Assembly: GCF_017427765.1 (NCBI RefSeq)
Contig: NZ_JAFRSC010000032.1
Coordinates: forward strand, 1-64,000
Length of the DNA: 64,000 nt
Source: Methanobrevibacter sp.
GTDB taxonomy: Archaea > Methanobacteriota > Methanobacteria > Methanobacteriales > Methanobacteriaceae
Direction of reading: 5' to 3'
The notes beneath the pieces were generated by a model. That model ran no database searches. It was not told the origin of the DNA and saw only the letters and a program-made list of their open reading frames with translations. Positions 9,036 to 17,364 of this stretch are shown here, in pieces (within the stretch, counting starts at the first letter, position 1; each line of letters begins with the position of its first letter). The position numbers and the translations under genes are program-made.

Positions 9036-10058
9036 TTAGGGATGAAGACCGAAGTGTGTTAAACCTGCTGTTTCGTCAATTCCAAGAAGTATATTCATGT
9101 TTTGTATGGCCTGACCTGATGCGCCTTTAACAAGATTATCGATTGCTGAAAGCATTACCAATCTTCCTGTATCGTCTATTTCAAATCCGCCAATGTGTAC
9201 GAAGTTTGATCCTCTAACAGCACTTAAGTGAGGTATTTCTCCTTCATCCATAATTTTAATAAAGAATTCTTTTCCGTATTCCTTTTCGTAAAGTTTTCTA
9301 ATTTCATCTGGAGTAATATCTATATTTTCATCATTTAAAAAGCTGTGGCTTGTAGTCTGAATTCCTCTTATGACTGGTACAAGATGAGGTGTAAATGAAA
9401 CTTTAACGCCCTCAAAGCCTTTTAATTCCTGCTGGATTTCAGACATGTGCCTATGTGATGATATTTTATATGGATTAACATTATCAGCAATGTTTGGATA
9501 ATGTGTTGTTGCTGATGGATTAACTCCGGCTCCACTAACTCCAGTTTTTGAATCAATAATTATTCTGTCTACCAAATCGTTTTTAACCAACGGGTATGAT
9601 GAAAGTATCGCACCTGTTGGAAAACACCCCGGATTTGCAACAAGGTTCGCTTTTTTGATTTCATCTCTGTATAATTCAGGAAGTCCGAACGCACCTTTGT
9701 TTTTGCTGTCTGTGTGTTCCATACCATACCACTTTTCATAAACTGCAGTATCACGGTATCTGTAGTCTCCACTTAAATCCACAACTTTTGCACCGGTTTT
9801 TAGGATTTCCGGAACGATTTTCATTGATGCACCGTGAGGAGTTGCGGTAAAGACAACATCTGCATCCAATTCATCAGGATTTTTGTTTTTAAAAACAAGG
9901 CCTGAATCTCTTATGTGTGGATGAATTTTATGTGCTGGAGTTCCATCATATTGTCTTGATGTAATATCAGTAATTTCCACTTCCGGATGGTTTAAAAGCA
10001 TTCTTAATAGCTCTCCACCGGTATATCCACTTGCTCCTATGATTGCTACATTAAACAT
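9036..10058 (-). CDS. argC: N-acetyl-gamma-glutamyl-phosphate reductase
   Basis: It catalyses the NADPH-dependent reduction of N-acetylglutamyl phosphate in arginine synthesis. Seen: N-terminal dinucleotide motif [18 protein letters not shown] (residues 4-21) and the catalytic cysteine C145 in [10 protein letters not shown]. The length of 340 residues is normal. It is followed on the minus strand by the flavodoxin gene (23 nt gap) and preceded by ribL (12 nt). Confidence 0.96.
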   Translation of the reverse strand: MFNVAIIGASGYTGGELLRMLLNHPEVEITDITSRQYDGTPAHKIHPHIRDSGLVFKNKNPDELDADVVFTATPHGASMKIVPEILKTGAKVVDLSGDYRYRDTAVYEKWYGMEHTDSKNKGAFGLPELYRDEIKKANLVANPGCFPTGAILSSYPLVKNDLVDRIIIDSKTGVSGAGVNPSATTHYPNIADNVNPYKISSHRHMSEIQQELKGFEGVKVSFTPHLVPVIRGIQTTSHSFLNDENIDITPDEIRKLYEKEYGKEFFIKIMDEGEIPHLSAVRGSNFVHIGGFEIDDTGRLVMLSAIDNLVKGASGQAIQNMNILLGIDETAGLTHFGLHP

Positions 10059-10070
10059 TTTAATAATCTC

Positions 10071-10535
10071 CTAATCTTCACAGTTATCTAATATTTTTCC
10101 TTCGAAATTTGTATTTTGAATCTTTTTTATGATTTTACAGCTGCTGTCAAGTTCACAATCCCTGTATTTTTCAACACGTATTGCTTTTGCTTTCAAGCCT
10201 CTCTTGTCAATAGCTGCCTGTAATTTTGAAATGTCATGATTTTGATCAGCACCTACAGTGATGATATCCGGATTGATTTCATGAACAATTTTAAATACAT
10301 CTCCATTTGCATCTCCTAGATATGCCTCATCTACAGGTTTTAACATCTTAATCAATTCTAAACGTTGGTCTTCTCCAACAATTGGCACTCTTTTTCTTCT
10401 CTCTACAGTTGAATCACGTGCCACCACGACATAAAGTTTAGCATTTTCTCCGCCCAGCTTTTTTGACTCTTCCAGATAAACGCCGTGTCCAGGGTGGAGT
10501 ATATCGAATGTTCCGGTTGCCATTACCTTTTTCAT
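10071..10535 (-). CDS. ribL: Archaeal FAD synthase
   Basis: The 154-residue protein is a nucleotidyltransferase with the HxGH motif in GTFDILHPGHGVYL (H14, H17) and a later 'ISKLQAAIDKRGLKAKAIRVE' segment. It matches the archaeal RibL family that adenylylates FMN to FAD. The C-terminal cysteines (CELDSSCKIIKK, and a final C near the end) agree with the redox-sensitive cysteines known in this family. It sits 4 nt after hisA. The neighbouring flavoprotein gene may explain the grouping, but this is inference. Confidence 0.9.
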   Translation of the reverse strand: MKKVMATGTFDILHPGHGVYLEESKKLGGENAKLYVVVARDSTVERRKRVPIVGEDQRLELIKMLKPVDEAYLGDANGDVFKIVHEINPDIITVGADQNHDISKLQAAIDKRGLKAKAIRVEKYRDCELDSSCKIIKKIQNTNFEGKILDNCED

Positions 10536-10539
10536 CTAA

Positions 10540-11277
10540 TTACCTCTTTTGGTATTTTAACGCTTCAGTTAAATCAATTTTATTAGTATAAAGTGCAGAA
10601 CCTATTACAACGCCTTCTACACCAGTTTTATTTAATAATTTAATATCATCAATGGTTGTTACTCCTCCAGAATATACTATTGGAATATCAACTGATTTTT
10701 TCAAATCTTCTACAGGTTTAGTGTAAAAACCACCTAAAAGACCTTCCACATCAACATTTGTAAACAGTATGCTTCCCGCACCATGTTCTTTAAACTCGGC
10801 TGAAAGTTCTACAGGTGATTTGTCAATCTTTTCCTGCCATCCTTTAATGACTACTTTGTTGTCTTTGCTGTCAAGTGAAATCATAATTCTCTCGGAACCA
10901 TATTCATCTGAAAGCTCTTCAATGGTTTCAGGGTGTTTAATGCCCATTGTTCCAATAATTATTCTTTCAATATCCAAATCAAGGAGCTGTTTTGCATATT
11001 CGATATCTCTTATTCCGCCGCCCACTTGGATTGGGACATTAACCTCATTTAAGATTTTTTTAATTATTGGAAAGCTGGATTTTCCATGGATTGTTCCATC
11101 CAAATCAATAACGTGGATGTTTTTTGCCCCTAAATCTTGCCAATGGCTAGCGACAAGTTCAGGATTATCAATTTCAACCATTTCGCTTCCAGGCTCACCT
11201 TGAACAAGTTGTACACATTTTCCATTCTTAATGTCTACTGCAGGCATTATTAACATTTCATCTTCTTTAAATGACAT
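10540..11277 (-). CDS. hisA: ProFAR isomerase of histidine synthesis
   Basis: The (beta-alpha)8 protein of 245 residues has the HisA N-terminal motif MPAVDIKNGKCVQLVQG (catalytic Asp at 15), then 'IDLDGTIHGKSSF', 'IQVGGGIRDIE' and the phosphate-binding end 'VYSGGVTTIDDI...GVVIGSALYTNK'. It catalyses the Amadori isomerisation step of histidine synthesis. An alternative start at the internal Met 8 is possible. It is the first gene of a five-gene minus-strand run whose promoter must lie in the AT-rich gap above 11277. Confidence 0.95.
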   Translation of the reverse strand: MSFKEDEMLIMPAVDIKNGKCVQLVQGEPGSEMVEIDNPELVASHWQDLGAKNIHVIDLDGTIHGKSSFPIIKKILNEVNVPIQVGGGIRDIEYAKQLLDLDIERIIIGTMGIKHPETIEELSDEYGSERIMISLDSKDNKVVIKGWQEKIDKSPVELSAEFKEHGAGSILFTNVDVEGLLGGFYTKPVEDLKKSVDIPIVYSGGVTTIDDIKLLNKTGVEGVVIGSALYTNKIDLTEALKYQKR

Positions 11278-11577
11278 TTACATTTTTCCTGTACATTTTT
11301 ATTATAATGTAATTATATGTTTTGAAATGTTTTATATGTTTCTTTGTTTGAACAAAAATCGTGTTAACCTCATTGTATAATTTTTTTTAAAGTACAAAGA
11401 ATTTTTTGTATTGGAATTTAAAACAGGTTAACTGATGGTATTGTTGTGTAGTTCTTTTAAATGAAATTTAATTAGCTATAATGGTGTTGTGGGATAATTA
11501 ATTGAATTTAAACTATTTTTTTTGAATATTTGTCTTATTTTTTCATAATGGTATCAGTTGTGATTTGAAGCGATAAT
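11278..11577. other. Intergenic AT-rich stretch between divergent hisA and the ABC operon
   Basis: Together with the operator and leader that follow, this makes a 372-bp gap. It should hold the minus-strand hisA promoter (TATA-like runs around 11310-11325 on that strand) and upstream DNA of the ABC operon. No reading frame of note is visible. Confidence 0.4.
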
Positions 11578-11604
11578 AATTTAGGCATACCTAAATTTAT
11601 ATAC
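11578..11604 (+). promoter_or_regulatory. Palindromic operator overlapping the TATA box of the ABC-permease operon
   Basis: AATTTAGG-CATA-CCTAAATT (11578-11597) has perfect 8-bp arms and runs straight into the TATA box TTTATATA (11596-11603). A protein bound here would block TBP and TFB. The TTAGG...CCTAA arms look like operators of DtxR/IdeR-type metal-dependent repressors, although the 4-nt centre is shorter than in the bacterial consensus. The assignment to that family is inference. Confidence 0.6.
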
Positions 11605-11649
11605 TATGTCAAACAAAAATTCACACAACTGAATTTAGAAGGAATATTA

Positions 11650-12354
11650 ATGAGTACAATCATAGAATTTAAAAATGTAAATAAGGAATATAGATCAGGA
11701 GATCACATTTTAAAAGCTATGGATAATGTTAATTTTACAATTGAAGAAGGAGAATTTGTTGTAATTCTTGGACCGTCTGGAGCAGGTAAATCAACACTCC
11801 TTAATCTTTTGGGAGGTCTTGACAGTGTAACTTCCGGACAAATCATTGTAAAAGGACAGAATGTTGAAAGCTTTAATGACAATCAGCTTACAGAATACAG
11901 GGCAAAAAACGTGGGATTTATTTTTCAGTTTTATAATTTGATTCCGAATTTGACTTCCCTAGAAAATGTTGAATTGATGAAGGATATAGTGGATGTTAAT
12001 ATCGATGGGTTAAGTGTTCTTGACTCTGTAGGTTTAAAGGATCATGCAAATCAGTTTCCATCACAATTATCTGGTGGAGAACAGCAAAGAGTATCTATTG
12101 CAAGGGCAGTAGCTAAACAGCCTGCAATGCTTTTATGTGATGAGCCGACAGGAGCACTGGATTCCAAAACAGGTGTGCTGATTTTAAGTCTGTTGCAGGA
12201 TATGAGCAATAACAAAAACACAACTGTTGTAATTGTGACTCACAATGCAATACTTGCAGAAGCGGCCGATAAGGTAATAAGAATTAAAAACGGTCAGATT
12301 GAAAGTGTTGTAGTAAATGAAAACCCAAAAAAGGTTACTGATTTGGAATGGTGA
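11650..12354 (+). CDS. ABC transporter ATP-binding protein (LolD/MacB type)
   Basis: The 234-residue ATPase has Walker [10 protein letters not shown] (41-49), signature LSGGEQQR (141-148), Walker [13 protein letters not shown] (161-172) and the switch histidine in VIVTHN. The family powers FtsX-like permeases that do not transport classical solutes but drive extraction or export of lipids, peptides or drugs. A GAAGGA ribosome binding site precedes ATG 11650. It is immediately followed by a permease gene (4 nt) and probably regulated by the palindrome at 11578-11597. Confidence 0.92.
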   Translation: MSTIIEFKNVNKEYRSGDHILKAMDNVNFTIEEGEFVVILGPSGAGKSTLLNLLGGLDSVTSGQIIVKGQNVESFNDNQLTEYRAKNVGFIFQFYNLIPNLTSLENVELMKDIVDVNIDGLSVLDSVGLKDHANQFPSQLSGGEQQRVSIARAVAKQPAMLLCDEPTGALDSKTGVLILSLLQDMSNNKNTTVVIVTHNAILAEAADKVIRIKNGQIESVVVNENPKKVTDLEW

Positions 12355-12358
12355 TGGC

Positions 12359-14629
12359 ATGCTTTTCAAAAAGATGTTAAGAGACATCTGGAAGCATAAA
12401 ACCCAATTTTTATCTATTTTTCTAATGGCGTTTCTGGGAGTTTTTGTCTTTGCAGGTGTCGGTGGGGAATCAGTTGGCCTTGAGGTCAATGTCGATAAAT
12501 ATTACAGCGATACAAACCTGGCTGACGGATGGATTTATTCAGCCAATCTGGATGATGATTTTGTTGATAAGGTAAATAACCTAAACCTTACAACCCAATC
12601 TGAAAGGCAGCTGGTCATAGATTCGGTTGCAGACTTTTCAAACGATCCTGAAATCACACTGCATTTCGTTGAAAACAATACCTTGTCAAAATTCCATCTG
12701 ATGGATGGTGAACCTCTAAACATCAGTGATGAGGATGGTGTATGGCTTGATAAAAGCTTTGCAGATGCCAAGGATTTGAAAGTTGGAGACAACATTACAT
12801 TTGAATTCAATGGACTTGAAATCGAAAAGGAAATTAGGGGAATTGGTTATTCTCCGGAATATGTTTATCATGCATCAACTGCATCAATAATTCCTGACTT
12901 TAATAAAATCGGTTTTGCATACATGTCCTATAAGGCATTTCCGGTTGATAATGTTCCATATAACGTTATGCAGGTTAAATTCAACGGAAGTGCTTCTGCA
13001 TACAGTGATTTGTTATCCGATAAATTGGATGGTGATTACAATTCATTTGTGGAGCAGGCTGAACATTCAAGCGTTAATCAGTTTTCAGAAGAAATTGACC
13101 AGCACAAAATGATGGGAGATATTTTCCCGGTTGTATTTATCCTGATTGCCATGCTGATATTGCTTACAACCATGACAAGGATAATCGCACATCAGAGAAC
13201 TCAAATTGGTATTCTAAAGGCCAATGGATTTTCCGATAAGTCAATAATGATTCACTATATATCCTATGGTTTCTGGTTGGTATTCGCAGGTTCTATTTTA
13301 GGTTTGATAATAGGGCCTATGGCCTTGCCGCAGCTGTTCTATCCGTCAATGAGTGCAACTTATAAGATGCCATCCTGGGATACTGCATGGAGCATGAACT
13401 TTGTTTATGTTGCTGCATTAATGATTATAATGTCTCTTGTTGTTTCATTTATTGCCGTTAGAAGCATATCAAAAGAAAAGCCGGCAGATACAATAAGACC
13501 AAAAACACCTAAGATTTCTACAACTGGTATTTTGGAGAAATTTGGATTCTGGAAAAGATTTTCATTTAATGCGCGCTGGAATTATCGTGATGCAAAAAGA
13601 AATAAGTTCAGGGCGGTAATGACAATCGTCGGTGTAATAGGATGCAGTGCACTTCTGGTATCTGCATTCGGAATGTATGATGGAATGAATGATTTAAAGG
13701 AATGGGAATATAATCAGATTAATCATTATGACTCAAAACTGGTTATTGATGAAGAAGCCAGTTTAGGTGAAATCAACGATGTGGCTGAGGAAGTTGATGG
13801 TGATAAACTAATGGAATCAGCTATTGAGATAGAAGCCGGGTCGACTAAAAAGTCAGGTTCGCTTCTGGTGCTAAACGACACAGATTTGGTAACTCCAACA
13901 GATTATGACTGGAATAAGGTGGAAATTGCAGATGATGAAGTTTCTATTTCACAAAAAATGGCTGATATGTTGGATGTTAAAGTTGGAGACACAGTAAAAT
14001 GGCATATTATGGGTTCCGATAAATGGGTCAATACAACAATCGATAAAATTCACTCAGATCCGACTTCACAAGGAATTATAATGTCCGCCGATAAGCTGGA
14101 AGATTTGGATTTAAACTACTCTGCAACAAGCATTGTAACTGCTGAACATGTCGACAAGAATTACTCAGCTATTAAGGCAACAAATTCCATGAAAGAGATG
14201 ACTTCAAGCTGGGATGAGCTGACAGAATCAATGTGGCTTTTAATCTACATATTAATATTCTTCGCTTCACTTTTAGCTGTTGTAGTGCTTTATAATTTGG
14301 GACTGTTGTCATTTACTGAAATCGAGCGGGAAATTGCAACTCTAAAAGTATTGGGCTTTAAGACAGGGGCCTTAAGGAAATTGCTTCTAACTCAAAACTT
14401 ATGGTTTACAGCTATTGGATTCATATTGGGCCTTCCGGTAGGTTATTACATATTGGCAGTAATGTGGGAGTCTTCAGGAGATTCATTTTACATACTTCCT
14501 TCAATTTCTCCTTCAAATTTCATTTTAACTGCTGCAATAACCTTTGCATTGTCAATTCTTGTAAACCTGATGTTTTCAAGAAAGATTAAAAAGTTGGATA
14601 TGGTTGAATCACTGAAAGGTGTTGAATAG
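12359..14629 (+). CDS. FtsX/MacB-type ABC transporter permease, copy 1
   Basis: The protein is about 756 residues. I chose ATG 12359, which follows GGTGAT, because the protein then begins MLFKKMLRDIWKHKTQFLSIFLMAFLG, aligning with its paralogue at 15038. Topology: one N-terminal membrane helix, a large extracellular domain, three helices (about 260-400), a second extracellular domain after 'GCSALLVSAFGMYDGMNDLKEW', and three C-terminal helices ending 'EIATLKVLGFKTGALRKLLLTQN'. This double-FtsX arrangement is usual for archaeal and Gram-positive permeases of this class. It pairs with the ATPase just upstream. Confidence 0.88.
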   Translation: MLFKKMLRDIWKHKTQFLSIFLMAFLGVFVFAGVGGESVGLEVNVDKYYSDTNLADGWIYSANLDDDFVDKVNNLNLTTQSERQLVIDSVADFSNDPEITLHFVENNTLSKFHLMDGEPLNISDEDGVWLDKSFADAKDLKVGDNITFEFNGLEIEKEIRGIGYSPEYVYHASTASIIPDFNKIGFAYMSYKAFPVDNVPYNVMQVKFNGSASAYSDLLSDKLDGDYNSFVEQAEHSSVNQFSEEIDQHKMMGDIFPVVFILIAMLILLTTMTRIIAHQRTQIGILKANGFSDKSIMIHYISYGFWLVFAGSILGLIIGPMALPQLFYPSMSATYKMPSWDTAWSMNFVYVAALMIIMSLVVSFIAVRSISKEKPADTIRPKTPKISTTGILEKFGFWKRFSFNARWNYRDAKRNKFRAVMTIVGVIGCSALLVSAFGMYDGMNDLKEWEYNQINHYDSKLVIDEEASLGEINDVAEEVDGDKLMESAIEIEAGSTKKSGSLLVLNDTDLVTPTDYDWNKVEIADDEVSISQKMADMLDVKVGDTVKWHIMGSDKWVNTTIDKIHSDPTSQGIIMSADKLEDLDLNYSATSIVTAEHVDKNYSAIKATNSMKEMTSSWDELTESMWLLIYILIFFASLLAVVVLYNLGLLSFTEIEREIATLKVLGFKTGALRKLLLTQNLWFTAIGFILGLPVGYYILAVMWESSGDSFYILPSISPSNFILTAAITFALSILVNLMFSRKIKKLDMVESLKGVE

Positions 14630-14705
14630 GTTTTTACCTACTCACCCTTATTTGGTGACAAAATATTTAAAATAGAATAACTTCAAACTGTTATCTGGTG
14701 ATACG

Positions 14706-14927
14706 ATGGTTGAAGTTACTTGTGAATCAAAATATATGGATTTGTTGAATGAATATCCTCTTTTGAAAACAGACCTTGTTCAAAAAAACCATAAATTCAA
14801 ATTTTTAGTTACTCCAATGGGAAAAATCTCTCTGTGGGAAGCTGATCTTGAAGAAGTCAGCCAACACGCTGAAATGAGTGTTGATGAGACAGTTGAATTA
14901 TTTAAAGAGTTAATCAACTCTTATTAA
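14706..14927 (+). CDS. Small conserved-looking protein, 73 residues (DUF1858-like?)
   Basis: A short gene with its own TATA-like element (ATATTTAAAA, about 14662-14671) and GGTGAT ribosome binding site before ATG 14706. The sequence 'YMDLLNEYPLLKTDLVQKN...SVDETVELFKELINSY' suggests a small helical domain; the 'LLNEYPLL' piece recalls DUF1858/ScdA-N-type domains, but lacks their cysteine. It lies between two paralogous permease genes. The function is unknown. Confidence 0.6.
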   Translation: MVEVTCESKYMDLLNEYPLLKTDLVQKNHKFKFLVTPMGKISLWEADLEEVSQHAEMSVDETVELFKELINSY

Positions 14928-15037
14928 TCTTTTTTTGTATAAATACATTGCCAAGAGTTATGTAGGTTCAAATACCTCAATAGAGTTAAATTCAATTTAA
15001 GTGAGTTTTTTATATTTCATTTTTCTAATATATTATC

Positions 15038-17296
15038 ATGTCATTATCTAAAAAAATGCTGAGGGATATAAAAATCAATAAAACACAGTTTATTGCAATA
15101 TTTCTAATGGCATTTTTAGGTATTTTCGCTTACTGTGGAATATATGGGGAGTATTATGGCCTAGTGCAAACTTCCGATGAATATTACACGCAGACCAATC
15201 TGGCTGACGGCTGGATATTCAACACGGATTTCGATGATTCGGCAGTTGAAAAAATAAGCGAATTTTCTACTCAGGTGGACAGGCAATCCGTAATTCAATC
15301 GCAGGCTGATTTGGAAAACAAGCCAGATATTAAGCTGCACTTTGTTGAGAAAGCTACTGTATCCAAGTTCTATTCAACGCAGGGTGAGGACTTTAATCCT
15401 CAGGATGGTTCCGGAGTCTGGCTGGATAAACGTTTTGCTGATTCGCGAAATCTCAATGTTGGAGATAAAATCACCTTTGAGTTAGAAAATGATAATATTA
15501 CAAAAGAAATTAAAGGTTTAGGATATTCTCCGGAATATATTTATGAATCTTCACCAAATTCATTAACTCCTGATTTTTCACAAATAGGTTTTGCTTACCT
15601 CTCACATAAGGCATATCCCGATGATTTAAATTATGATACAGTCCTTGTAAAATATAACTGCTCAGATAGTGAGTTTAAGGAAAAATTGGATGATTCGATA
15701 GATTATCTCTCATTCACTAAAAAGGATGACCAAATCAGTGTAGCTAAATTTTCAGATGAGATGGCTCAGCACAAGATGATTGGGGATGTTTTCCCGCTTG
15801 TATTTATTTTGGTTACCTTTTTGACACTCCTGACAACCATGACTAGAATTGTAACTCACCAGAGAACTCAGATTGGAATTCTAAAAGCGGTGGGTTATAG
15901 GGATAAAACAATCATGATGCATTATATATCTTATGGATTCTGGCCAGTTTTGGCAGGCGCCATTATTGGATTGGTTATGGGGCCTATGATAATCCCACAA
16001 ATGTTTTACCCGACAATGGCTGCAACTTATAGTATGCCAAGCTGGAATCCTGGTTTTGATATAAGTTTCATATATGTTGCTTTGCTGATGGTTGTATCAT
16101 CTGTTTTTGTAACTTATCTCTCATGCAGAAGAATTTCTAAAGAAAATCCTGCCAATACATTGAGGTCAAAAGCGCCAAATGTTTCTTCAAAAAGTCTGAT
16201 TGAAAAATCAAAAATGTGGAATCATTTAAGTTTTAACTTTCGCTGGAATTGGAGGGATGCAAGAAGAAACAAGTTTAGAGCATTGATGGCGATAGTGGGT
16301 GTGATGGGTTGTGTTGCATTGCTGATTGCAGCATTCGGTATGGATGACAGTATGGATGAGCTGAAATCATGGGAATATGATGACATAAGCCATTTCGAAT
16401 CAAAACTTCTGCTTTCAAGTGAAGCAAATCCTTTAGAGTTGCACTATATTTTAAATATCACCAACGGCAGCTTTATCATGCAGCAGTCAATCGAGATTAA
16501 AGCAAATGATATGGAGGATACGGTAACGATTTTAGTTTCAAATAATACTGATTTGATATCATATACTGATTCCAACAGAAAACCTCTTGAAATTGCAGAA
16601 GGAGATGTTTCCATTTCCAAAAAACTTGCAGATAAATTTAATTTGGCTATTGGCGATAAGATATGGTGGCATATTGTCGGAAGTGATGAGTGGGTTGACT
16701 CCGAAATAGGTCAGATTCATGCAGAACCAATTTCGCAGGGTCTGATAATGTCTCCGGATACTCTCGAAGATCAGGGTTTAAACTTCACACCAACAAATAT
16801 TGTGACGAAGGACAAGTTCGACGAAGATTATGATTCCATCAAATCAGTTTCAAGCATTTCAAAACTTAAGGAAAGCTGGGACCAGATTACAACTTCTGTT
16901 ATGATGATGGTTTATGTTGTGACTGTCGTTGCCGTTTCACTGGCTGTTCTGGTTTTATATAATTTGGGAATATTGTCATTTACAGAAATGGAGAGGGAAA
17001 TTGCAACTTTAAAGGTTTTAGGATTTAAAACAAATGTTTTAAGAAAGCTATTATTGACACAAAACTTAATATTTACAGCAATTGGTTTTATATTGGGAAT
17101 TCCTTTAGGATTTTATTTCATGACGCTGATGATGAATGCTGCAGGCGATTCTCTTTATTATATTCCGTCTCTGACATGGGGCAATATCATTTTATCTGCG
17201 ATAATAACATTCACAATATCAATTGGGGTTAATTTATTGTTTTCAAGTAAAATCGATGATTTGAATATGGTGGAAGCTCTAAAGGATGTGGATTGA
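15038..17296 (+). CDS. FtsX/MacB-type ABC transporter permease, copy 2
   Basis: The 752-residue paralogue of the permease at 12359 is alike from end to end: 'MLRDIKINKTQFIAIFLMAFLG', 'QTNLADGWIF', 'QHKMIGDVFPLVFIL', 'EIATLKVLGFKTNVLRKLLLTQN'. It has no ATPase of its own, so it presumably uses the ATPase at 11650, by inference as a heterodimer or an alternative partner. There is no good ribosome binding site before ATG 15038, and a TATA-like run (about 15009-15018) sits roughly 25 bp upstream, pointing to a leaderless mRNA and thus expression separate from copy 1. The duplication is old, as the extracellular domains have diverged. Confidence 0.85.
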   Translation: MSLSKKMLRDIKINKTQFIAIFLMAFLGIFAYCGIYGEYYGLVQTSDEYYTQTNLADGWIFNTDFDDSAVEKISEFSTQVDRQSVIQSQADLENKPDIKLHFVEKATVSKFYSTQGEDFNPQDGSGVWLDKRFADSRNLNVGDKITFELENDNITKEIKGLGYSPEYIYESSPNSLTPDFSQIGFAYLSHKAYPDDLNYDTVLVKYNCSDSEFKEKLDDSIDYLSFTKKDDQISVAKFSDEMAQHKMIGDVFPLVFILVTFLTLLTTMTRIVTHQRTQIGILKAVGYRDKTIMMHYISYGFWPVLAGAIIGLVMGPMIIPQMFYPTMAATYSMPSWNPGFDISFIYVALLMVVSSVFVTYLSCRRISKENPANTLRSKAPNVSSKSLIEKSKMWNHLSFNFRWNWRDARRNKFRALMAIVGVMGCVALLIAAFGMDDSMDELKSWEYDDISHFESKLLLSSEANPLELHYILNITNGSFIMQQSIEIKANDMEDTVTILVSNNTDLISYTDSNRKPLEIAEGDVSISKKLADKFNLAIGDKIWWHIVGSDEWVDSEIGQIHAEPISQGLIMSPDTLEDQGLNFTPTNIVTKDKFDEDYDSIKSVSSISKLKESWDQITTSVMMMVYVVTVVAVSLAVLVLYNLGILSFTEMEREIATLKVLGFKTNVLRKLLLTQNLIFTAIGFILGIPLGFYFMTLMMNAAGDSLYYIPSLTWGNIILSAIITFTISIGVNLLFSSKIDDLNMVEALKDVD

Positions 17297-17364
17297 TTTC
17301 AACAGTTTAATAAATAAGTCTTAACATATATTTATATAAGGTTTTATCTTAGGAGCAGGGTAAA

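Noticed and set aside
12317-12358. Upstream ATG extending the first permease into the ATPase gene
   Set aside because: The extension ([14 protein letters not shown]) is not shared by the paralogue, and the ribosome binding site points to ATG 12359.
14961-14980. tRNA T-loop-like sequence (AGGTTCAAATACCT)
   Set aside because: Only a short palindrome. No anticodon arm, D-arm or acceptor stem is found around it.
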